Source: Maribacter polysiphoniae (GTDB lineage: Bacteria; Bacteroidota; Bacteroidia; Flavobacteriales; Flavobacteriaceae). Taken from it: 64,000 nt of DNA. The translations under genes and the position numbers were made by a program. The notes beneath the pieces were generated by a model that did no database searches, was not told where the DNA came from, and was given only the letters and a program-made list of their open reading frames with translations. Positions 1 through 9,782 of the stretch are shown here, piece by piece; positions within the stretch are counted from its first letter, which is position 1; every line of letters begins with the position of its first letter. The stretch is from contig NZ_QGGQ01000012.1 in the NCBI RefSeq assembly GCF_003148665.1, forward strand, positions 99,325 to 163,324. The letters are read 5' to 3'.

Positions 1-1637
1 TTACCGGTCAACTTGGTTATGGCATTTCTGCGCTCTTCCTCGCTGTAACAGTAAATAGTTTCTTTTTTGTTCCGCACCCTGAATAACGGGGTCTGTAAGA
101 TATAGAGATGGTTTTCCTTGATCAATTCCGGGAAAAACTGTAGAAAAAACGTTATCAATAGCAGCCGAATATGCATTCCGTCCACATCGGCATCCGTTGC
201 AATCACAATATTGTTGTACCGCAGGTCTTCCATAGATTCCTCTATGTTCAAAGCGGCTTGCAATAAATTGAATTCCTCGTTCTCGTATACGATCTTTTTG
301 GACATTCCATACGAATTCAAGGGCTTACCCCTTAAACTGAAGACTGCTTGGGTGTTCACATCACGTGACTTGGTGATGGAACCCGAGGCGGAATCCCCTT
401 CGGTAATGAACAAGGTGCTGTCCAATCTACGGTCATTCTTCATATCCCCTAAATGCACCCGACAATCCCGTAATTTTTTATTGTGTAGGCTAGCCTTTTT
501 CGCTCGATCCCGCGCTAATTTCCGTATGCCCGAAAGTTCTTTCCGCTCTTTTTCGGCCATCATGATCTTCCGTTGTAATTTTTCGGCGGTTTCCGGATTT
601 TTATGCAAATAATTATCCAAATACTTTCCTACGAAATCATTGATATAGGTACGTACTGTTGGGAAATCACCCCCCATATCGGTAGATCCCAGTTTCGTCT
701 TGGTCTGACTTTCGAATACGGGTTCCATTACCTTTATGGAAACGGCGGAAATAATGGATTTACGAATATCACTGGCGTCATAATTCTTTCCGTAAAAATC
801 CCTTATGGTCTTTACCAATGCCTCGCGAAAGGCCGATTGGTGCGTTCCACCCTGGGTGGTGTGTTGACCGTTTACAAAGGAATGGTATTCCTCGCTGTAT
901 TGGGTCTTGCTATGGGTAATCGCCACTTCGATATCCTCCCCTTTTAAATGTATAATGGGGTATAAAAGATCTTCGGCATTATTGTTGTCTTCGAGCAGGT
1001 CTTTCAGTCCGTTTTCGGAATAGAATTTTTCCCCATTGAAAACTATGGTCAATCCTGGATTGAGATAAACATAGTTCTTGAGCATGCGTTCTACATACTC
1101 ATTCCTGTATTTGTAATTCTTGAATATGGACTCATCAGGGATGAATGAAACCCGCGTTCCCTTTCTTTTGGAAGTATCAACAGGACCTTCCTCCAAGGTT
1201 AGGTTCCCTTGCTCAAATTGGGCCGTTTTCATTTGGTTGTCCCTTGACGACTGTACCTCGAAAAAACTGGAAAGTGCATTTACGGCTTTCGTACCTACAC
1301 CGTTAAGTCCGACCGATTTTTTAAACGCTCGACTGTCGTACTTACCCCCTGTATTCATCTTGGAGACCACGTCGACGACTTTCCCCAAGGGAATGCCTCG
1401 TCCATAATCCCTAACACGAACCATCTTATCCTTTATGGTGATTTCGATAGTCTTACCTGCACCCATTACGAATTCATCGATACAGTTATCGAGGGTTTCC
1501 TTTAAAAGTATGTAAATGCCATCATCGGCCGAAGAGCCATCTCCCAGTTTTCCTATATACATACCTGGGCGTAAACGAATGTGCTCTTTCCAATCGAGTG
1601 ATCGAATGTTATCTTCAGTATATTGGGACTCTGCCAT
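1..1637 (-). CDS. parE: DNA topoisomerase IV subunit B, 5' part (partial at window edge)
   Basis: Reverse-strand reading from the ATG at 1637 stays open for 545 codons to the window edge, so the C-terminal end is missing. It encodes the ATPase subunit of the type IIA topoisomerase that decatenates daughter chromosomes. Visible features, in order, are the GHKL ATPase region (DNCIDEF near residue 48, [20 protein letters not shown]), the transducer, and the TOPRIM start with EGDSASGSI and the acidic DADVDG motif. The serine in EGDSASG, where GyrB usually has EGDSAGG, and the short spacing favour ParE over GyrB. This choice rests on recalled family features. A parC gene would be expected just past the left edge. 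Confidence 0.93.
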   Translation of the reverse strand, partial: MAESQYTEDNIRSLDWKEHIRLRPGMYIGKLGDGSSADDGIYILLKETLDNCIDEFVMGAGKTIEITIKDKMVRVRDYGRGIPLGKVVDVVSKMNTGGKYDSRAFKKSVGLNGVGTKAVNALSSFFEVQSSRDNQMKTAQFEQGNLTLEEGPVDTSKRKGTRVSFIPDESIFKNYKYRNEYVERMLKNYVYLNPGLTIVFNGEKFYSENGLKDLLEDNNNAEDLLYPIIHLKGEDIEVAITHSKTQYSEEYHSFVNGQHTTQGGTHQSAFREALVKTIRDFYGKNYDASDIRKSIISAVSIKVMEPVFESQTKTKLGSTDMGGDFPTVRTYINDFVGKYLDNYLHKNPETAEKLQRKIMMAEKERKELSGIRKLARDRAKKASLHNKKLRDCRVHLGDMKNDRRLDSTLFITEGDSASGSITKSRDVNTQAVFSLRGKPLNSYGMSKKIVYENEEFNLLQAALNIEESMEDLRYNNIVIATDADVDGMHIRLLLITFFLQFFPELIKENHLYILQTPLFRVRNKKETIYCYSEEERRNAITKLTG

Positions 1638-1831
1638 AGTTCATCAGGGGTTTATCCCTGCTAATATAAAATTTCAAAGCAATTTTCAAAGCTTTTGGCT
1701 TAGAAAGTAATCTACAACGAAAATACCAATTTTGTTCATATAATTCAATCTATATGTTTCTAAATCTTCCCAGAAGTAGGGAATACCAAACGTCTTGTAC
1801 AGTAAATGAACCCCTTAAAAGCATCGTGCCC

Positions 1832-2728
1832 TTAAGCTTTCTGTCTCGAAACCAGGGTAACGCCACCGATAACGATAAGCATTCCAATAATTTGAAGTAC
1901 GGTAATGCGTTCATCCAAAAAGAAAAAAGCCAAAATGATCGTTGATACTGGTCCTAAACTCCCAAATAGGGAAAAGGTAGGAGCCCCTAACCGTTTTATG
2001 GCAGCAGAAACCAAAAAGGAAGGTATCAAAGTGGAGAAAATAGCCATGGCGATACCTAAATAATAAACCTCTTTGGGGTAAGTAGATAGCTGTAGCCCTT
2101 TGACCATCGAATAATGCAGTACAATACAAACCGTAGAGACGATCATGGCATATGAGGTGAATTGCATTACCCCAAATTTAGGAATCAGCCAACCGCTACC
2201 GACCAAATAGGAAGCGTAGGTCAAAGCGCTGAAAAATATCAGGATACCCCCTAAAATCACTGAACCGTCTTTCATGGGCTCTTCATTCCAAAAGGTGAGT
2301 ATTACACCTAAATAGGTGATAATAATGGCAATAATCTGTATTTTGGAAATGCTTTTTCTAAAAATCAACCATGATAAAACAACCACCATTGTCGGATAGA
2401 TAAAAAGAATGATACGCTCTAACCCCGCTTTTATATATTGAAGCCCCATAAAATCGAAAAGACTGGCCAAGTAATAACCAATAAATCCGAAAAACACCAC
2501 CCACAAATAATCTTTGTAATTGATTTCTTTTGAATGTAATGGTTTTTTGGAGAAAGCGATAAGAAGGTAAAAGGGTAAGGCGAAAACCATACGAAACAGT
2601 AATAAGGTCAAATGGTCAACCTCATACGTATAGGCCACCTTGACCAATACGGCTTTTGCGGAAAATAATACGACACCAATTATGGCGAATACTATTCCAC
2701 TATTAGCTGCAGCTGTTTTCTGGACCAT
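1832..2728 (-). CDS. EamA/DMT-superfamily transporter
   Basis: 298-residue integral membrane protein with about ten hydrophobic segments arranged as two similar halves, the layout of EamA (drug/metabolite transporter) permeases. The N-terminal half begins with a segment rich in G, V, I and F, followed by the typical polar loop KVAYTYEVD. The second half ends in LIVIGGVTLV. Family length is usually 280-310 residues, so it is complete. The substrate cannot be read from sequence; relatives export amino acids, nucleobases or other metabolites. It lies 194 bases downstream of parE on the same strand and is probably its own transcription unit. Confidence 0.85.
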   Translation of the reverse strand: MVQKTAAANSGIVFAIIGVVLFSAKAVLVKVAYTYEVDHLTLLLFRMVFALPFYLLIAFSKKPLHSKEINYKDYLWVVFFGFIGYYLASLFDFMGLQYIKAGLERIILFIYPTMVVVLSWLIFRKSISKIQIIAIIITYLGVILTFWNEEPMKDGSVILGGILIFFSALTYASYLVGSGWLIPKFGVMQFTSYAMIVSTVCIVLHYSMVKGLQLSTYPKEVYYLGIAMAIFSTLIPSFLVSAAIKRLGAPTFSLFGSLGPVSTIILAFFFLDERITVLQIIGMLIVIGGVTLVSRQKA

Positions 2729-2847
2729 ACAGCCAACCTAGGATTTTTAAAATAATAAATGTATTAGGTGAAAATGGAAATACAATGTCCAACCGAGGAA
2801 GGATACCTATTCCATACGATCAAAAGTAATAGGAACGATAAGTTGTA

Positions 2848-3942
2848 TTAAACATTGAATCTAAAATGCATAATATCCCCATCCTGAACAATATAATCCT
2901 TTCCTTCAACGCGCATTTTCCCGGCCTCTTTAACCTTTGCTTCACTTCCATACTTCACATAATCCTCATATGCGATGACCTCTGCCCTGATGAAACCTTT
3001 TTCGAAATCGGTATGGATAACCCCTGCTGCCTGTGGTGCGGTTGCACCTACGGGAATAGTCCAGGCCCGAACCTCCTTGACACCTGCCGTAAAATAGGTT
3101 TCCAAATCCAATAATTTATAGGCGCCACGAATCAATTTTGCCGAACCGGGTTCTGAAAGTCCAAGATCTTCCAGGAACATTTGACGTTCTTCATAAGTTT
3201 CCAACTCGGTAATATCCGCTTCGGTACCAACGGCAAGAAATATTACTTCGGCCTTCTCATTGGCAACTGCTTCCTTCACCCTGTCAACATAGGCATTACC
3301 TGATACGGCCCCTTCTTCATCTACATTGCATACATACATTACCGGTTTGTCGGTAATGAACTGTAAAGGTCTTATGTATTCCTTTTTTTCATCATCAGAA
3401 AACGTAAGGGCACGAACGGATGTTCCCGCTTCCAATCCCTCTTTGACCTTCAAAAGCGCCGCCTCCTCTTTTTGGGCTTCCTTATTTCCGGTTTTAGCGG
3501 CTCTTTTAACCTTGTCGAGCTTCTTATCCACCGTTTCAAGGTCTTTCAACTGCAACTCCATATCAATGGTCTCCTTGTCCCTAATGGGATCAACCGAACC
3601 ATCTACATGAACAATATTATCATTGTCGAAACAACGTAGCACGTGAAGAATGGCATCGGTTTCACGAATGTTTCCCAAGAATTGGTTTCCGAGTCCTTCC
3701 CCCTTACTTGCCCCTTTTACCAAACCTGCGATATCAACGATCTCTACCGTGGCCGGTAACACCCTTTCGGGAACAACGAGTTCTTCCAATTTCCCCAATC
3801 TGGCATCAGGAACATTGACGACACCAATATTGGGTTCAATAGTACAGAACGGAAAGTTCGCACTTTGCGCCTTTGCGTTTGACAAACAATTAAATAAGGT
3901 GGATTTTCCCACATTTGGCAATCCTACAATACCTGCTTTCAT
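2848..3942 (-). CDS. ychF: Redox-regulated ATPase YchF (Obg-like)
   Basis: 364 residues, full length for YchF/OLA1. The G1 motif GLPNVGKS is at residues 6-13 and the switch region [16 protein letters not shown] follows. A central helical hairpin rich in K and E (about residues 120-180) and a C-terminal TGS-like domain ending DIMHFRFNV complete the fold. YchF is a cytosolic P-loop protein that hydrolyses ATP rather than GTP, binds ribosomes and modulates stress responses in studied bacteria. It is transcribed alone; a 178-base gap containing the ferredoxin terminator separates it from the upstream gene. Confidence 0.97.
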   Translation of the reverse strand: MKAGIVGLPNVGKSTLFNCLSNAKAQSANFPFCTIEPNIGVVNVPDARLGKLEELVVPERVLPATVEIVDIAGLVKGASKGEGLGNQFLGNIRETDAILHVLRCFDNDNIVHVDGSVDPIRDKETIDMELQLKDLETVDKKLDKVKRAAKTGNKEAQKEEAALLKVKEGLEAGTSVRALTFSDDEKKEYIRPLQFITDKPVMYVCNVDEEGAVSGNAYVDRVKEAVANEKAEVIFLAVGTEADITELETYEERQMFLEDLGLSEPGSAKLIRGAYKLLDLETYFTAGVKEVRAWTIPVGATAPQAAGVIHTDFEKGFIRAEVIAYEDYVKYGSEAKVKEAGKMRVEGKDYIVQDGDIMHFRFNV

Positions 3943-4029
3943 ATTAAAGACATTTCAGGGTTGAAAACTAATCTATTTTCAAAATCGTGTGCAAAGATAG
4001 TTTTTCAAATGATTATTGACCCTTTTAGG

Positions 4030-4062
4030 GCAAAACAAAAGCCCGAACAATGTCGTTCGGGC
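4030..4062 (-). terminator. Rho-independent terminator after the ferredoxin gene
   Basis: Eight-base perfect stem GCCCGAAC / GTTCGGGC (4041-4048 and 4055-4062) with a six-base loop. On the minus strand the stem is followed by TTTTGTTTTG. It sits about 60 bases past the ferredoxin stop and ahead of ychF, so it should separate the two units. Confidence 0.8.
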
Positions 4063-4120
4063 CTATTTCTTGGTTTTAATTTAAGTTTTATACCTAACGG
4101 TAAGACCATAAGGGTCAACG

Positions 4121-4504
<384 letters not shown>

Positions 4505-4524
4505 TCAGCATTCTTATTTTTGCC

Positions 4525-4556
4525 CAAAGGTAAACCCTTATTCATTTCTTTACAAA
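4525..4556 (-). promoter_or_regulatory. Bacteroidota-type promoter of the ferredoxin gene
   Basis: On the minus strand TTTG (complement of 4553-4556) is followed after exactly 20 bases by TACCTTTG (complement of 4525-4532). This matches the TTTG-N19/20-TAnnTTTG consensus known for the primary sigma factor of Bacteroidota. The transcript would begin near 4518, about 44 bases before the ferredoxin ATG. Confidence 0.75.
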
Positions 4557-4560
4557 TATT

Positions 4561-5619
4561 ATGACGGACCAAGCGGAAAGAATAAATGCTTTTATTAAAC
4601 TTGGAAAATTCTTTCGGGAATATTCCGAATACTGTAAAAAACCTGAGGCGATAAGCTTCAATAAAGATTTGGGGCAAAGGACGCAAGAGGTCATTACCTT
4701 GGCCGGTCACAAAAATGGTTGGTTTACAGCGGAAAATATATTGTTTGCCATGGAAAGTTGGGGCGAATTATTGACCTCTGAAAATCTCAAGGAATGGTTG
4801 TCGGACTATCCTATTGAAAGACCCAACCGCAAAACAGTGGCTTTGATCATGGCGGGAAACATTCCCTTGGTAGGATTTCACGATTTTCTTTCCGTCCTGT
4901 TGTCGGGCAACAGGGCATTGGTGAAGTTATCTTCCAATGATGCGGTTTTGTTACCTTTTATTGCCAATTACTTGATCGAGCAATCCCCTGCCCTTAAAAA
5001 TGAGATTACTTTTACTGATGGCAAATTGGAGCATTTTGATGCGGTCATCGCCACGGGAAGTGATAATACGGCCCGTTATTTTGAGCATTATTTTAGCCAT
5101 AAACCCCATATTATAAGAAAGAATCGGAATTCCGTGGCGGTTCTCACGGGTAAGGAATCCAAAGAACAGCTCACTGCTTTGGGCGAGGACATTTTCAGAT
5201 ATTACGGATTGGGTTGTAGGAGTGTATCAAAGGTCTTTGTGCCCAAGGGATATCGATTTGACCCTTTTTTCGAGGCGATCTATGATTACAATCCCATAAT
5301 CAATCAAGCAAAGTACGCGAACAATTACGATTATAATAAGGCGGTTTATTTGATGAGTGAATTTAAAATCCTTGAAAACGGATTCTTGATGCTTAAGGAA
5401 GACCCGAGTTACTCCTCTCCTATCGCCACATTGTTTTATGAGGAATATGATTCAATTGATGGACTTAAACATCATATCAAAACGAATAAAGAGAAGATGC
5501 AATGTGTAGTGGCCAATGGTCTATTCGAGGATGAAGTGGACTTTGGAAAAACACAGAAACCTGCGTTAAGGGACTATGCCGATGGTGTTGACACTGTTGA
5601 ATTCCTGTTAAAAACATAG
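4561..5619 (+). CDS. LuxC-type acyl-CoA reductase
   Basis: 352 residues of the LuxC family (aldehyde-dehydrogenase fold). These enzymes reduce an acyl-enzyme thioester to an aldehyde with NADPH. The pattern includes GNIPLVGFHDFLSVLLSGN around residues 99-117 (nucleotide-binding segment). The probable catalytic Cys219 lies in YYGLGCRSVSK, the usual place in this family. A TATTTTTG box at 4515-4522 could serve as its -7 element. No luxA, luxB, luxD or luxE gene is nearby, so bioluminescence is not implied. It runs toward serC and serA and may form one unit with them. The natural acyl substrate is unknown. Confidence 0.88.
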   Translation: MTDQAERINAFIKLGKFFREYSEYCKKPEAISFNKDLGQRTQEVITLAGHKNGWFTAENILFAMESWGELLTSENLKEWLSDYPIERPNRKTVALIMAGNIPLVGFHDFLSVLLSGNRALVKLSSNDAVLLPFIANYLIEQSPALKNEITFTDGKLEHFDAVIATGSDNTARYFEHYFSHKPHIIRKNRNSVAVLTGKESKEQLTALGEDIFRYYGLGCRSVSKVFVPKGYRFDPFFEAIYDYNPIINQAKYANNYDYNKAVYLMSEFKILENGFLMLKEDPSYSSPIATLFYEEYDSIDGLKHHIKTNKEKMQCVVANGLFEDEVDFGKTQKPALRDYADGVDTVEFLLKT

Positions 5620-5692
5620 TCCATTTTATTGTGAATCGTACTGATTTTTACCATATAATTGATGATCTTTGAACCCTAAACTACAAGCATAG

Positions 5693-6757
5693 ATGAAAAA
5701 ACATAATTTTAGTGCCGGCCCATGTGTTTTGCCACAGGAGGTCTTCCTAAAAGCCTCTGAGGCTATAATGGATTTTAATGGATCTGGACTTTCCTTGATC
5801 GAGGTTTCGCATCGAAGCAAGGATTTTGTGGAAGTGATGGAGAAAGCACGCAACCTTGCCTTGGAGCTTTTGGGGTTGGAAGGCAAAGGATATAAAGCAC
5901 TGTTTCTACAAGGCGGTGCCAGTCTCGAATTTTTAATGGTAGCTTATAACCTACTTGAGACAAAAGCGGGATATTTGAACACCGGTACTTGGAGTAGTAA
6001 GGCATTAAAGGAGGCACGTCTGTTTGGAGAGGTCATTGAAGTAGGCTCCTCTAAAGATGAGAACTTCAATTATATACCTAAGGGGTATACCATACCCGAT
6101 GGTTTGGATTATCTGCATCTAACGTCCAATAACACCATTTTCGGTACCCAACTGAAAAAATTCCCGAAAGTGGACATTCCTTTGGTCTGTGACATGAGTT
6201 CTGATATTTTCTCGAGACAATTGCATTTCTCCCAGTTTGATCTAATTTACGCCGGGGCACAAAAAAATATGGGTCCAGCAGGTACAACATTGGTAGTGGT
6301 CAAGGAAGATATTCTCGGTAAAGTTTCTAGGGAAATCCCTTCAATGTTGGATTATAAGGTACATATAAGTAAGGACAGTATGTTCAATACACCTGCTGTT
6401 TTCGCAGTGTATACTTCAATGCTGACCTTGGAATGGCTTAAAAACCTGGGTGGCATTGCTGCCATTGAGGAAATCAATGAGAAAAAAGCACAATTATTAT
6501 ATTCTGAAATTGATTTGAATCCGGTATTTGAAGGTTTTGCCAAAAAAGAAGACCGTTCGAACATGAATGCGACCTTTAACCTCACTGACAGTAAACTAAA
6601 GGACACCTTTGATGCCCTCTGGAAGGAAGCAGGAATCAATGGACTTAACGGACATCGCTCAGTAGGCGGTTATAGAGCCTCTATGTACAATGCCCTATCA
6701 CTTGAAAGTGTTGGGGTATTGGTTGATGTAATGAGTGAAATGGAACGAAAAGGTTAA
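5693..6757 (+). CDS. serC: 3-phosphoserine / phosphohydroxythreonine transaminase
   Basis: 354 residues, standard for SerC, a PLP enzyme converting 3-phosphohydroxypyruvate plus glutamate to O-phosphoserine; it can also act in PLP synthesis. The N-terminus KHNFSAGPCVLP is diagnostic. FLQGGAS and NTGTWSSKA line the cofactor site, and the Schiff-base lysine is Lys191 in AGAQKNMGPAG. The C-terminal GHRSVGGYRAS supplies the phosphate-binding His and Arg. The next gene, serA, starts 11 bases downstream, so the two are co-transcribed. serB is not in this window. Confidence 0.97.
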   Translation: MKKHNFSAGPCVLPQEVFLKASEAIMDFNGSGLSLIEVSHRSKDFVEVMEKARNLALELLGLEGKGYKALFLQGGASLEFLMVAYNLLETKAGYLNTGTWSSKALKEARLFGEVIEVGSSKDENFNYIPKGYTIPDGLDYLHLTSNNTIFGTQLKKFPKVDIPLVCDMSSDIFSRQLHFSQFDLIYAGAQKNMGPAGTTLVVVKEDILGKVSREIPSMLDYKVHISKDSMFNTPAVFAVYTSMLTLEWLKNLGGIAAIEEINEKKAQLLYSEIDLNPVFEGFAKKEDRSNMNATFNLTDSKLKDTFDALWKEAGINGLNGHRSVGGYRASMYNALSLESVGVLVDVMSEMERKG

Positions 6758-6768
6758 TCTTATATCAA

Positions 6769-7719
6769 ATGAATATTTTAGCAAACGATGGTATCTCCCA
6801 AACAGGTATAAATGAGCTTGAAGCTGCAGGTTTTGTAGTAAATACAACGACTGTAGCCCAAGAACAACTGATCAAATATATCAATGACAATGGTATTGTA
6901 GGACTGTTGGTCCGTAGTGCCACACAAGTCGGAAAAGATATTATCGATTCATGTCCATCCCTGAAATTGATCGGACGTGGCGGGGTAGGAATGGATAATA
7001 TTGATGTGGCCTATGCCAGGGAAAAAGGTATCCATGTCATCAATACGCCTGCAGCATCTTCGGAATCTGTGGCTGAATTGGTTTTTGCCCATTTGTTCGG
7101 TGGTGTACGTTTTTTATATGATGCCAATAGAAATATGCCCTTAGACGGGGATAGTAAGTTTAAGCAACTTAAAAAGGCTTATGCCGGTGGTACCGAATTA
7201 AGGGGAAAAACCCTAGGAATCATAGGTTTTGGGAGAATTGGCCAAGCTACCGCCAAAATTGCTTTGGGAATTGGTATGAACGTGGTCTATTATGACCCCT
7301 ATATTGAAAAGTCGAGCATTGCGGTAAAATTCTATGACGGACAATCGATTTCATTTGATTTTGAGGGCATATCAAAGGAAGAACTCTTAAAACAAGCGGA
7401 TTTCATCTCAGTGCATGTACCTGCCCAAAAGGAATATGTTATTGGTAAACGTGACTTCGATATGATGAAGGATGGAGTGGGTATCGTAAATGCAGCCCGT
7501 GGAGGGGTTATCGATGAAGTCGCCCTTGTAGAGGCCATGGAAGAAGAAAAGGTGTCTTTTGCAGGTTTGGACGTATATGAGTCAGAACCTAAACCCGAAA
7601 TAAAAATCCTAATGCACCCTAAAATATCGTTGACACCACATATTGGGGCTGCCACAGGAGAGGCCCAAGACCGGATAGGAAGTGAATTGGCCACACAGAT
7701 TATTGCTCTTTTGAAATAA
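6769..7719 (+). CDS. serA: D-3-phosphoglycerate dehydrogenase, short form without ACT domain
   Basis: 316-residue D-isomer-specific 2-hydroxyacid dehydrogenase. The NAD-binding GFGRIGQ is near residue 152. The catalytic trio is visible as Arg in NAARGGVIDE, Glu in DVYESEP and His in TPHIGAATGEAQ. The chain ends shortly after the catalytic His, so the regulatory ACT domain of long SerA proteins is absent and serine feedback through it is not possible. Together with serC it supplies O-phosphoserine. Another 2-hydroxyacid substrate is possible, but coupling to serC makes phosphoglycerate by far the likeliest. Confidence 0.93.
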   Translation: MNILANDGISQTGINELEAAGFVVNTTTVAQEQLIKYINDNGIVGLLVRSATQVGKDIIDSCPSLKLIGRGGVGMDNIDVAYAREKGIHVINTPAASSESVAELVFAHLFGGVRFLYDANRNMPLDGDSKFKQLKKAYAGGTELRGKTLGIIGFGRIGQATAKIALGIGMNVVYYDPYIEKSSIAVKFYDGQSISFDFEGISKEELLKQADFISVHVPAQKEYVIGKRDFDMMKDGVGIVNAARGGVIDEVALVEAMEEEKVSFAGLDVYESEPKPEIKILMHPKISLTPHIGAATGEAQDRIGSELATQIIALLK

Positions 7720-7793
7720 GATTATAGTTAAGGAAATAGATACTTAATTGCTTTTTTGTACATTACGGCACCAATATTAAAATTAACTATAAC

Positions 7794-8429
7794 ATGTCTG
7801 GATTATTAGATTTACTAAACAGCCCAATGGGCAAACAACTTATTAGCGGTGTTGCTGGCCAAACGGGTCAACCTGAAAATAAAACCGCTGATGTAATGAG
7901 TATGGCCATGCCTTTGATTTTGGGTGCCATGAAAAAAAATGTATCCTCTTCTCCACAAGGAGCCGAAGGATTAATGAGTGCACTTTCTTCCAAACACGAC
8001 GGGTCTATCTTGGATAACCTTGGTGGATTATTTGGTGGAGGTGTCGATGATTCCGTTATGAGTGATGGTGCCGGTATCTTGGGTCACGTCTTTGGAAATA
8101 AACAACCACAGGTAGAAAGTGCCTTGAGCCAAAAATCTGGATTGGATGCAGGTTCTGTTGCGAGCATTTTAAAAATTGCGGCGCCTATTGTGATGGGATT
8201 CCTAGCCAAACAGAAATCAGAAAGTAATGTTAGTGATGCCAATGGCTTAAATAGTCTTTTAGGAGGTATGTTGGGTGGTCAACCTGCAGAAAACCAAAGC
8301 TTGATCACTACTTTATTGGATGCTGACGGAGACGGCAGTATTCTTGATGACGTTGCCGGTATGGTAATGGGTGGTAGCAAGAAGAAAGGTGGCTTGGGCG
8401 GATTGCTCGGTGGCCTTTTTGGAAAATAA
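7794..8429 (+). CDS. DUF937 domain protein
   Basis: 211 residues, rich in Gly, Met, Ser and Leu. It begins MSGLLDLLNSPMGKQLISG and repeats short helical patterns (GLMSALSSKHDGSILDN, LLDADGDGSILDDVAGMVMGG). The end is a glycine-rich tail, GGLGGLLGGLFGK. This composition and the DGSILDD motif are typical of DUF937 (YidB-like) proteins, whose function is not established. No signal peptide is visible. It follows serA by 74 bases and is closed by a strong terminator, so it may be the last gene of the serCA unit or stand alone. Confidence 0.88.
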   Translation: MSGLLDLLNSPMGKQLISGVAGQTGQPENKTADVMSMAMPLILGAMKKNVSSSPQGAEGLMSALSSKHDGSILDNLGGLFGGGVDDSVMSDGAGILGHVFGNKQPQVESALSQKSGLDAGSVASILKIAAPIVMGFLAKQKSESNVSDANGLNSLLGGMLGGQPAENQSLITTLLDADGDGSILDDVAGMVMGGSKKKGGLGGLLGGLFGK

Positions 8430-8454
8430 AACGAGATGAATCTCAATGAGTATG

Positions 8455-8484
8455 AAACCGCTTAATTCCTAAGCGGTTTTTTTT
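8455..8484 (+). terminator. Rho-independent terminator after the DUF937 gene
   Basis: Perfect ten-base stem AAACCGCTTA / TAAGCGGTTT with a five-base loop (ATTCC), followed by TTTTT. It lies 26 bases after the stop codon. Confidence 0.9.
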
Positions 8485-8562
8485 GTATCTTAAAACAAGC
8501 ATAAGGTTGTAAGGTTCAATCGCTTAAAAGGACTGAATAATCATGTAAAAACAATTAGTGCC

Positions 8563-9021
8563 ATGAAACATTTATGTTATAAAATTTTCGGTGTATTGAT
8601 TTTAGTGATGGTCATTGCAAGTAGTTGTGGTAGTACCAAGGAAGTGGTGGACATATCCGAGGATGAAAAAATAGCATTTTCCCAAAAAGAGGGTGATACC
8701 ATTAAAATAGCCAGTGATACCGTGGGCTATGAAATCATCATTATTGAACCTGGATATGATTTTTGGTTGAAAAGCATCGCAAAACCAGAAGGGTACTATT
8801 CCCAATCGTTTCTAGAAAACAGAAACAATATTTATGTGCAGGAGTGGAACCAACGTGTACTTCAGCCACAAAGGTTCGACCCGAACTTATATGAAATGCA
8901 AATCGATTATTCCCCTAACATTGATTATGGCTATGATGTAAACTATAAACTTTACAATTATTTTATATATTTTCAACGTAAATACAACCAAAGACTAGGC
9001 CCTTTTTTACCTCGGATTTAA
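8563..9021 (+). CDS. Small lipoprotein, DUF6146-like
   Basis: 152 residues. A lipoprotein signal peptide of about 22 residues ends in ASSCGST, so Cys22 would be lipidated. The conserved-looking core runs from GYDFWLKSIAKPEGYY to YEMQIDYSPNIDYGYDVNYKLYNYF and is rich in aromatic residues. The pattern matches my memory of the DUF6146 family of Flavobacteriia, whose function is unknown; that assignment is recall, not a search. Its gene is followed 30 bases later by another small envelope gene on the same strand. Confidence 0.75.
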   Translation: MKHLCYKIFGVLILVMVIASSCGSTKEVVDISEDEKIAFSQKEGDTIKIASDTVGYEIIIIEPGYDFWLKSIAKPEGYYSQSFLENRNNIYVQEWNQRVLQPQRFDPNLYEMQIDYSPNIDYGYDVNYKLYNYFIYFQRKYNQRLGPFLPRI

Positions 9022-9051
9022 GGGGTATATTAGCTGCTTTTAAAATTTTGC

Positions 9052-9357
9052 ATGGAAAAATTGAAGAAACGTTGGGGCATAAATTCCAATTTTCAAATCG
9101 TGGTTATTTTTATCGTGTTCGCCATAACCGGTTCAACAGCGGTTAAAATTGCAGCACCCCTTATCGAATTTCTTGGGTTGCATCGTGATACAACAAATCC
9201 TTGGATATATTGGATAATTCGGATATTGATAATATTTCCAACCTATCAAGTTCTGTTAATTGCCTTTGGATGGCTTTTTGGTCAGTTCAAATTTTTCTGG
9301 AATATGGAAAAGAAAATGTTGCGAAGGCTCGGTTTGGGTTTTCTCCTGGATAATTAA
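9052..9357 (+). CDS. Small two-helix membrane protein, DUF6787-like
   Basis: 101 residues with a basic N-terminus (MEKLKKRW), two transmembrane helices (about residues 13-40 and 52-78) and a basic C-terminal tail. The WGINSNFQ start and LIAFGWLFGQFKFFWNMEKKML end resemble a small flavobacterial membrane family (DUF6787 as I recall it). Its function is unknown. It lies 30 bases after the lipoprotein gene and is probably co-transcribed with it. Confidence 0.75.
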   Translation: MEKLKKRWGINSNFQIVVIFIVFAITGSTAVKIAAPLIEFLGLHRDTTNPWIYWIIRILIIFPTYQVLLIAFGWLFGQFKFFWNMEKKMLRRLGLGFLLDN

Positions 9358-9392
9358 ACTTTTCTTAACAGTTTTACAGGTTGTTTATTAGT

Positions 9393-9400
9393 TAACTTTG
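9393..9400 (+). promoter_or_regulatory. -7 promoter element (TAACTTTG)
   Basis: Perfect TAnnTTTG match located five bases before the first in-frame ATG at 9405. No good -33 element is seen 19-21 bases upstream. Transcription would start about at that ATG, so either the message is leaderless or translation begins at the ATG at 9432. Confidence 0.5.
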
Positions 9401-9404
9401 AAAA

Positions 9405-9746
9405 ATGAACTTAATTAAGCATAAGAAATCAATGTCCCTAATGGCTATGCTATTGGTGGTTTTCTTATGTGTACCATCCATAATTAAGATTTCCCATGCC
9501 TTAAACGGTCATAAAAGTACAAAGTGCTTCCAAGTAGGGAAATTACATATGCATGAAGTGGAATTGGATTGTGTTTTCCATGATTTCAATCTTTCGCCTT
9601 TATGTTCCACTCCAATAGTATTTATTCCTGCCCCACTGGTTATTGATACACCAAGTAAGATCACATACCACTATACATTCTTAAGTAAGTACCAAAAACT
9701 TCATTTTGCCCTTAGGGCCCCCCCCCACAACTTCGTAGCGTTCTAG
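9405..9746 (+). CDS. Small secreted Cys/His protein ahead of a metal-type TonB receptor
   Basis: 113 residues if begun at 9405, or 104 from Met10 (9432), which gives a cleaner signal peptide and a normal leader. After one hydrophobic helix the mature part has Cys and His in clusters (STKCFQVGKLHMHEVELDC) and ends in an aromatic stretch followed by LRAPPHNFVAF. The proline pair is encoded across a run of nine C residues. The gene sits 36 bases before the TonB receptor and is surely co-transcribed with it. I do not recognise a named family. Its layout resembles the small protein at 22204, which precedes a metal efflux pump, so a metal-related envelope role is inferred. Confidence 0.65.
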   Translation: MNLIKHKKSMSLMAMLLVVFLCVPSIIKISHALNGHKSTKCFQVGKLHMHEVELDCVFHDFNLSPLCSTPIVFIPAPLVIDTPSKITYHYTFLSKYQKLHFALRAPPHNFVAF

Positions 9747-9782
9747 ATTATTTTATTTTTTTAATTTTTAATCCATAACATT

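Noticed and set aside
118..612. Plus-strand ORF of 164 codons
   Set aside because: It lies wholly antisense to the well-conserved parE reading frame and has no protein-like features.
4561..5619. LuxC homologue as sign of bioluminescence
   Set aside because: No luciferase or fatty-acid reductase partner genes occur nearby; the family is widespread in non-luminous Bacteroidota.
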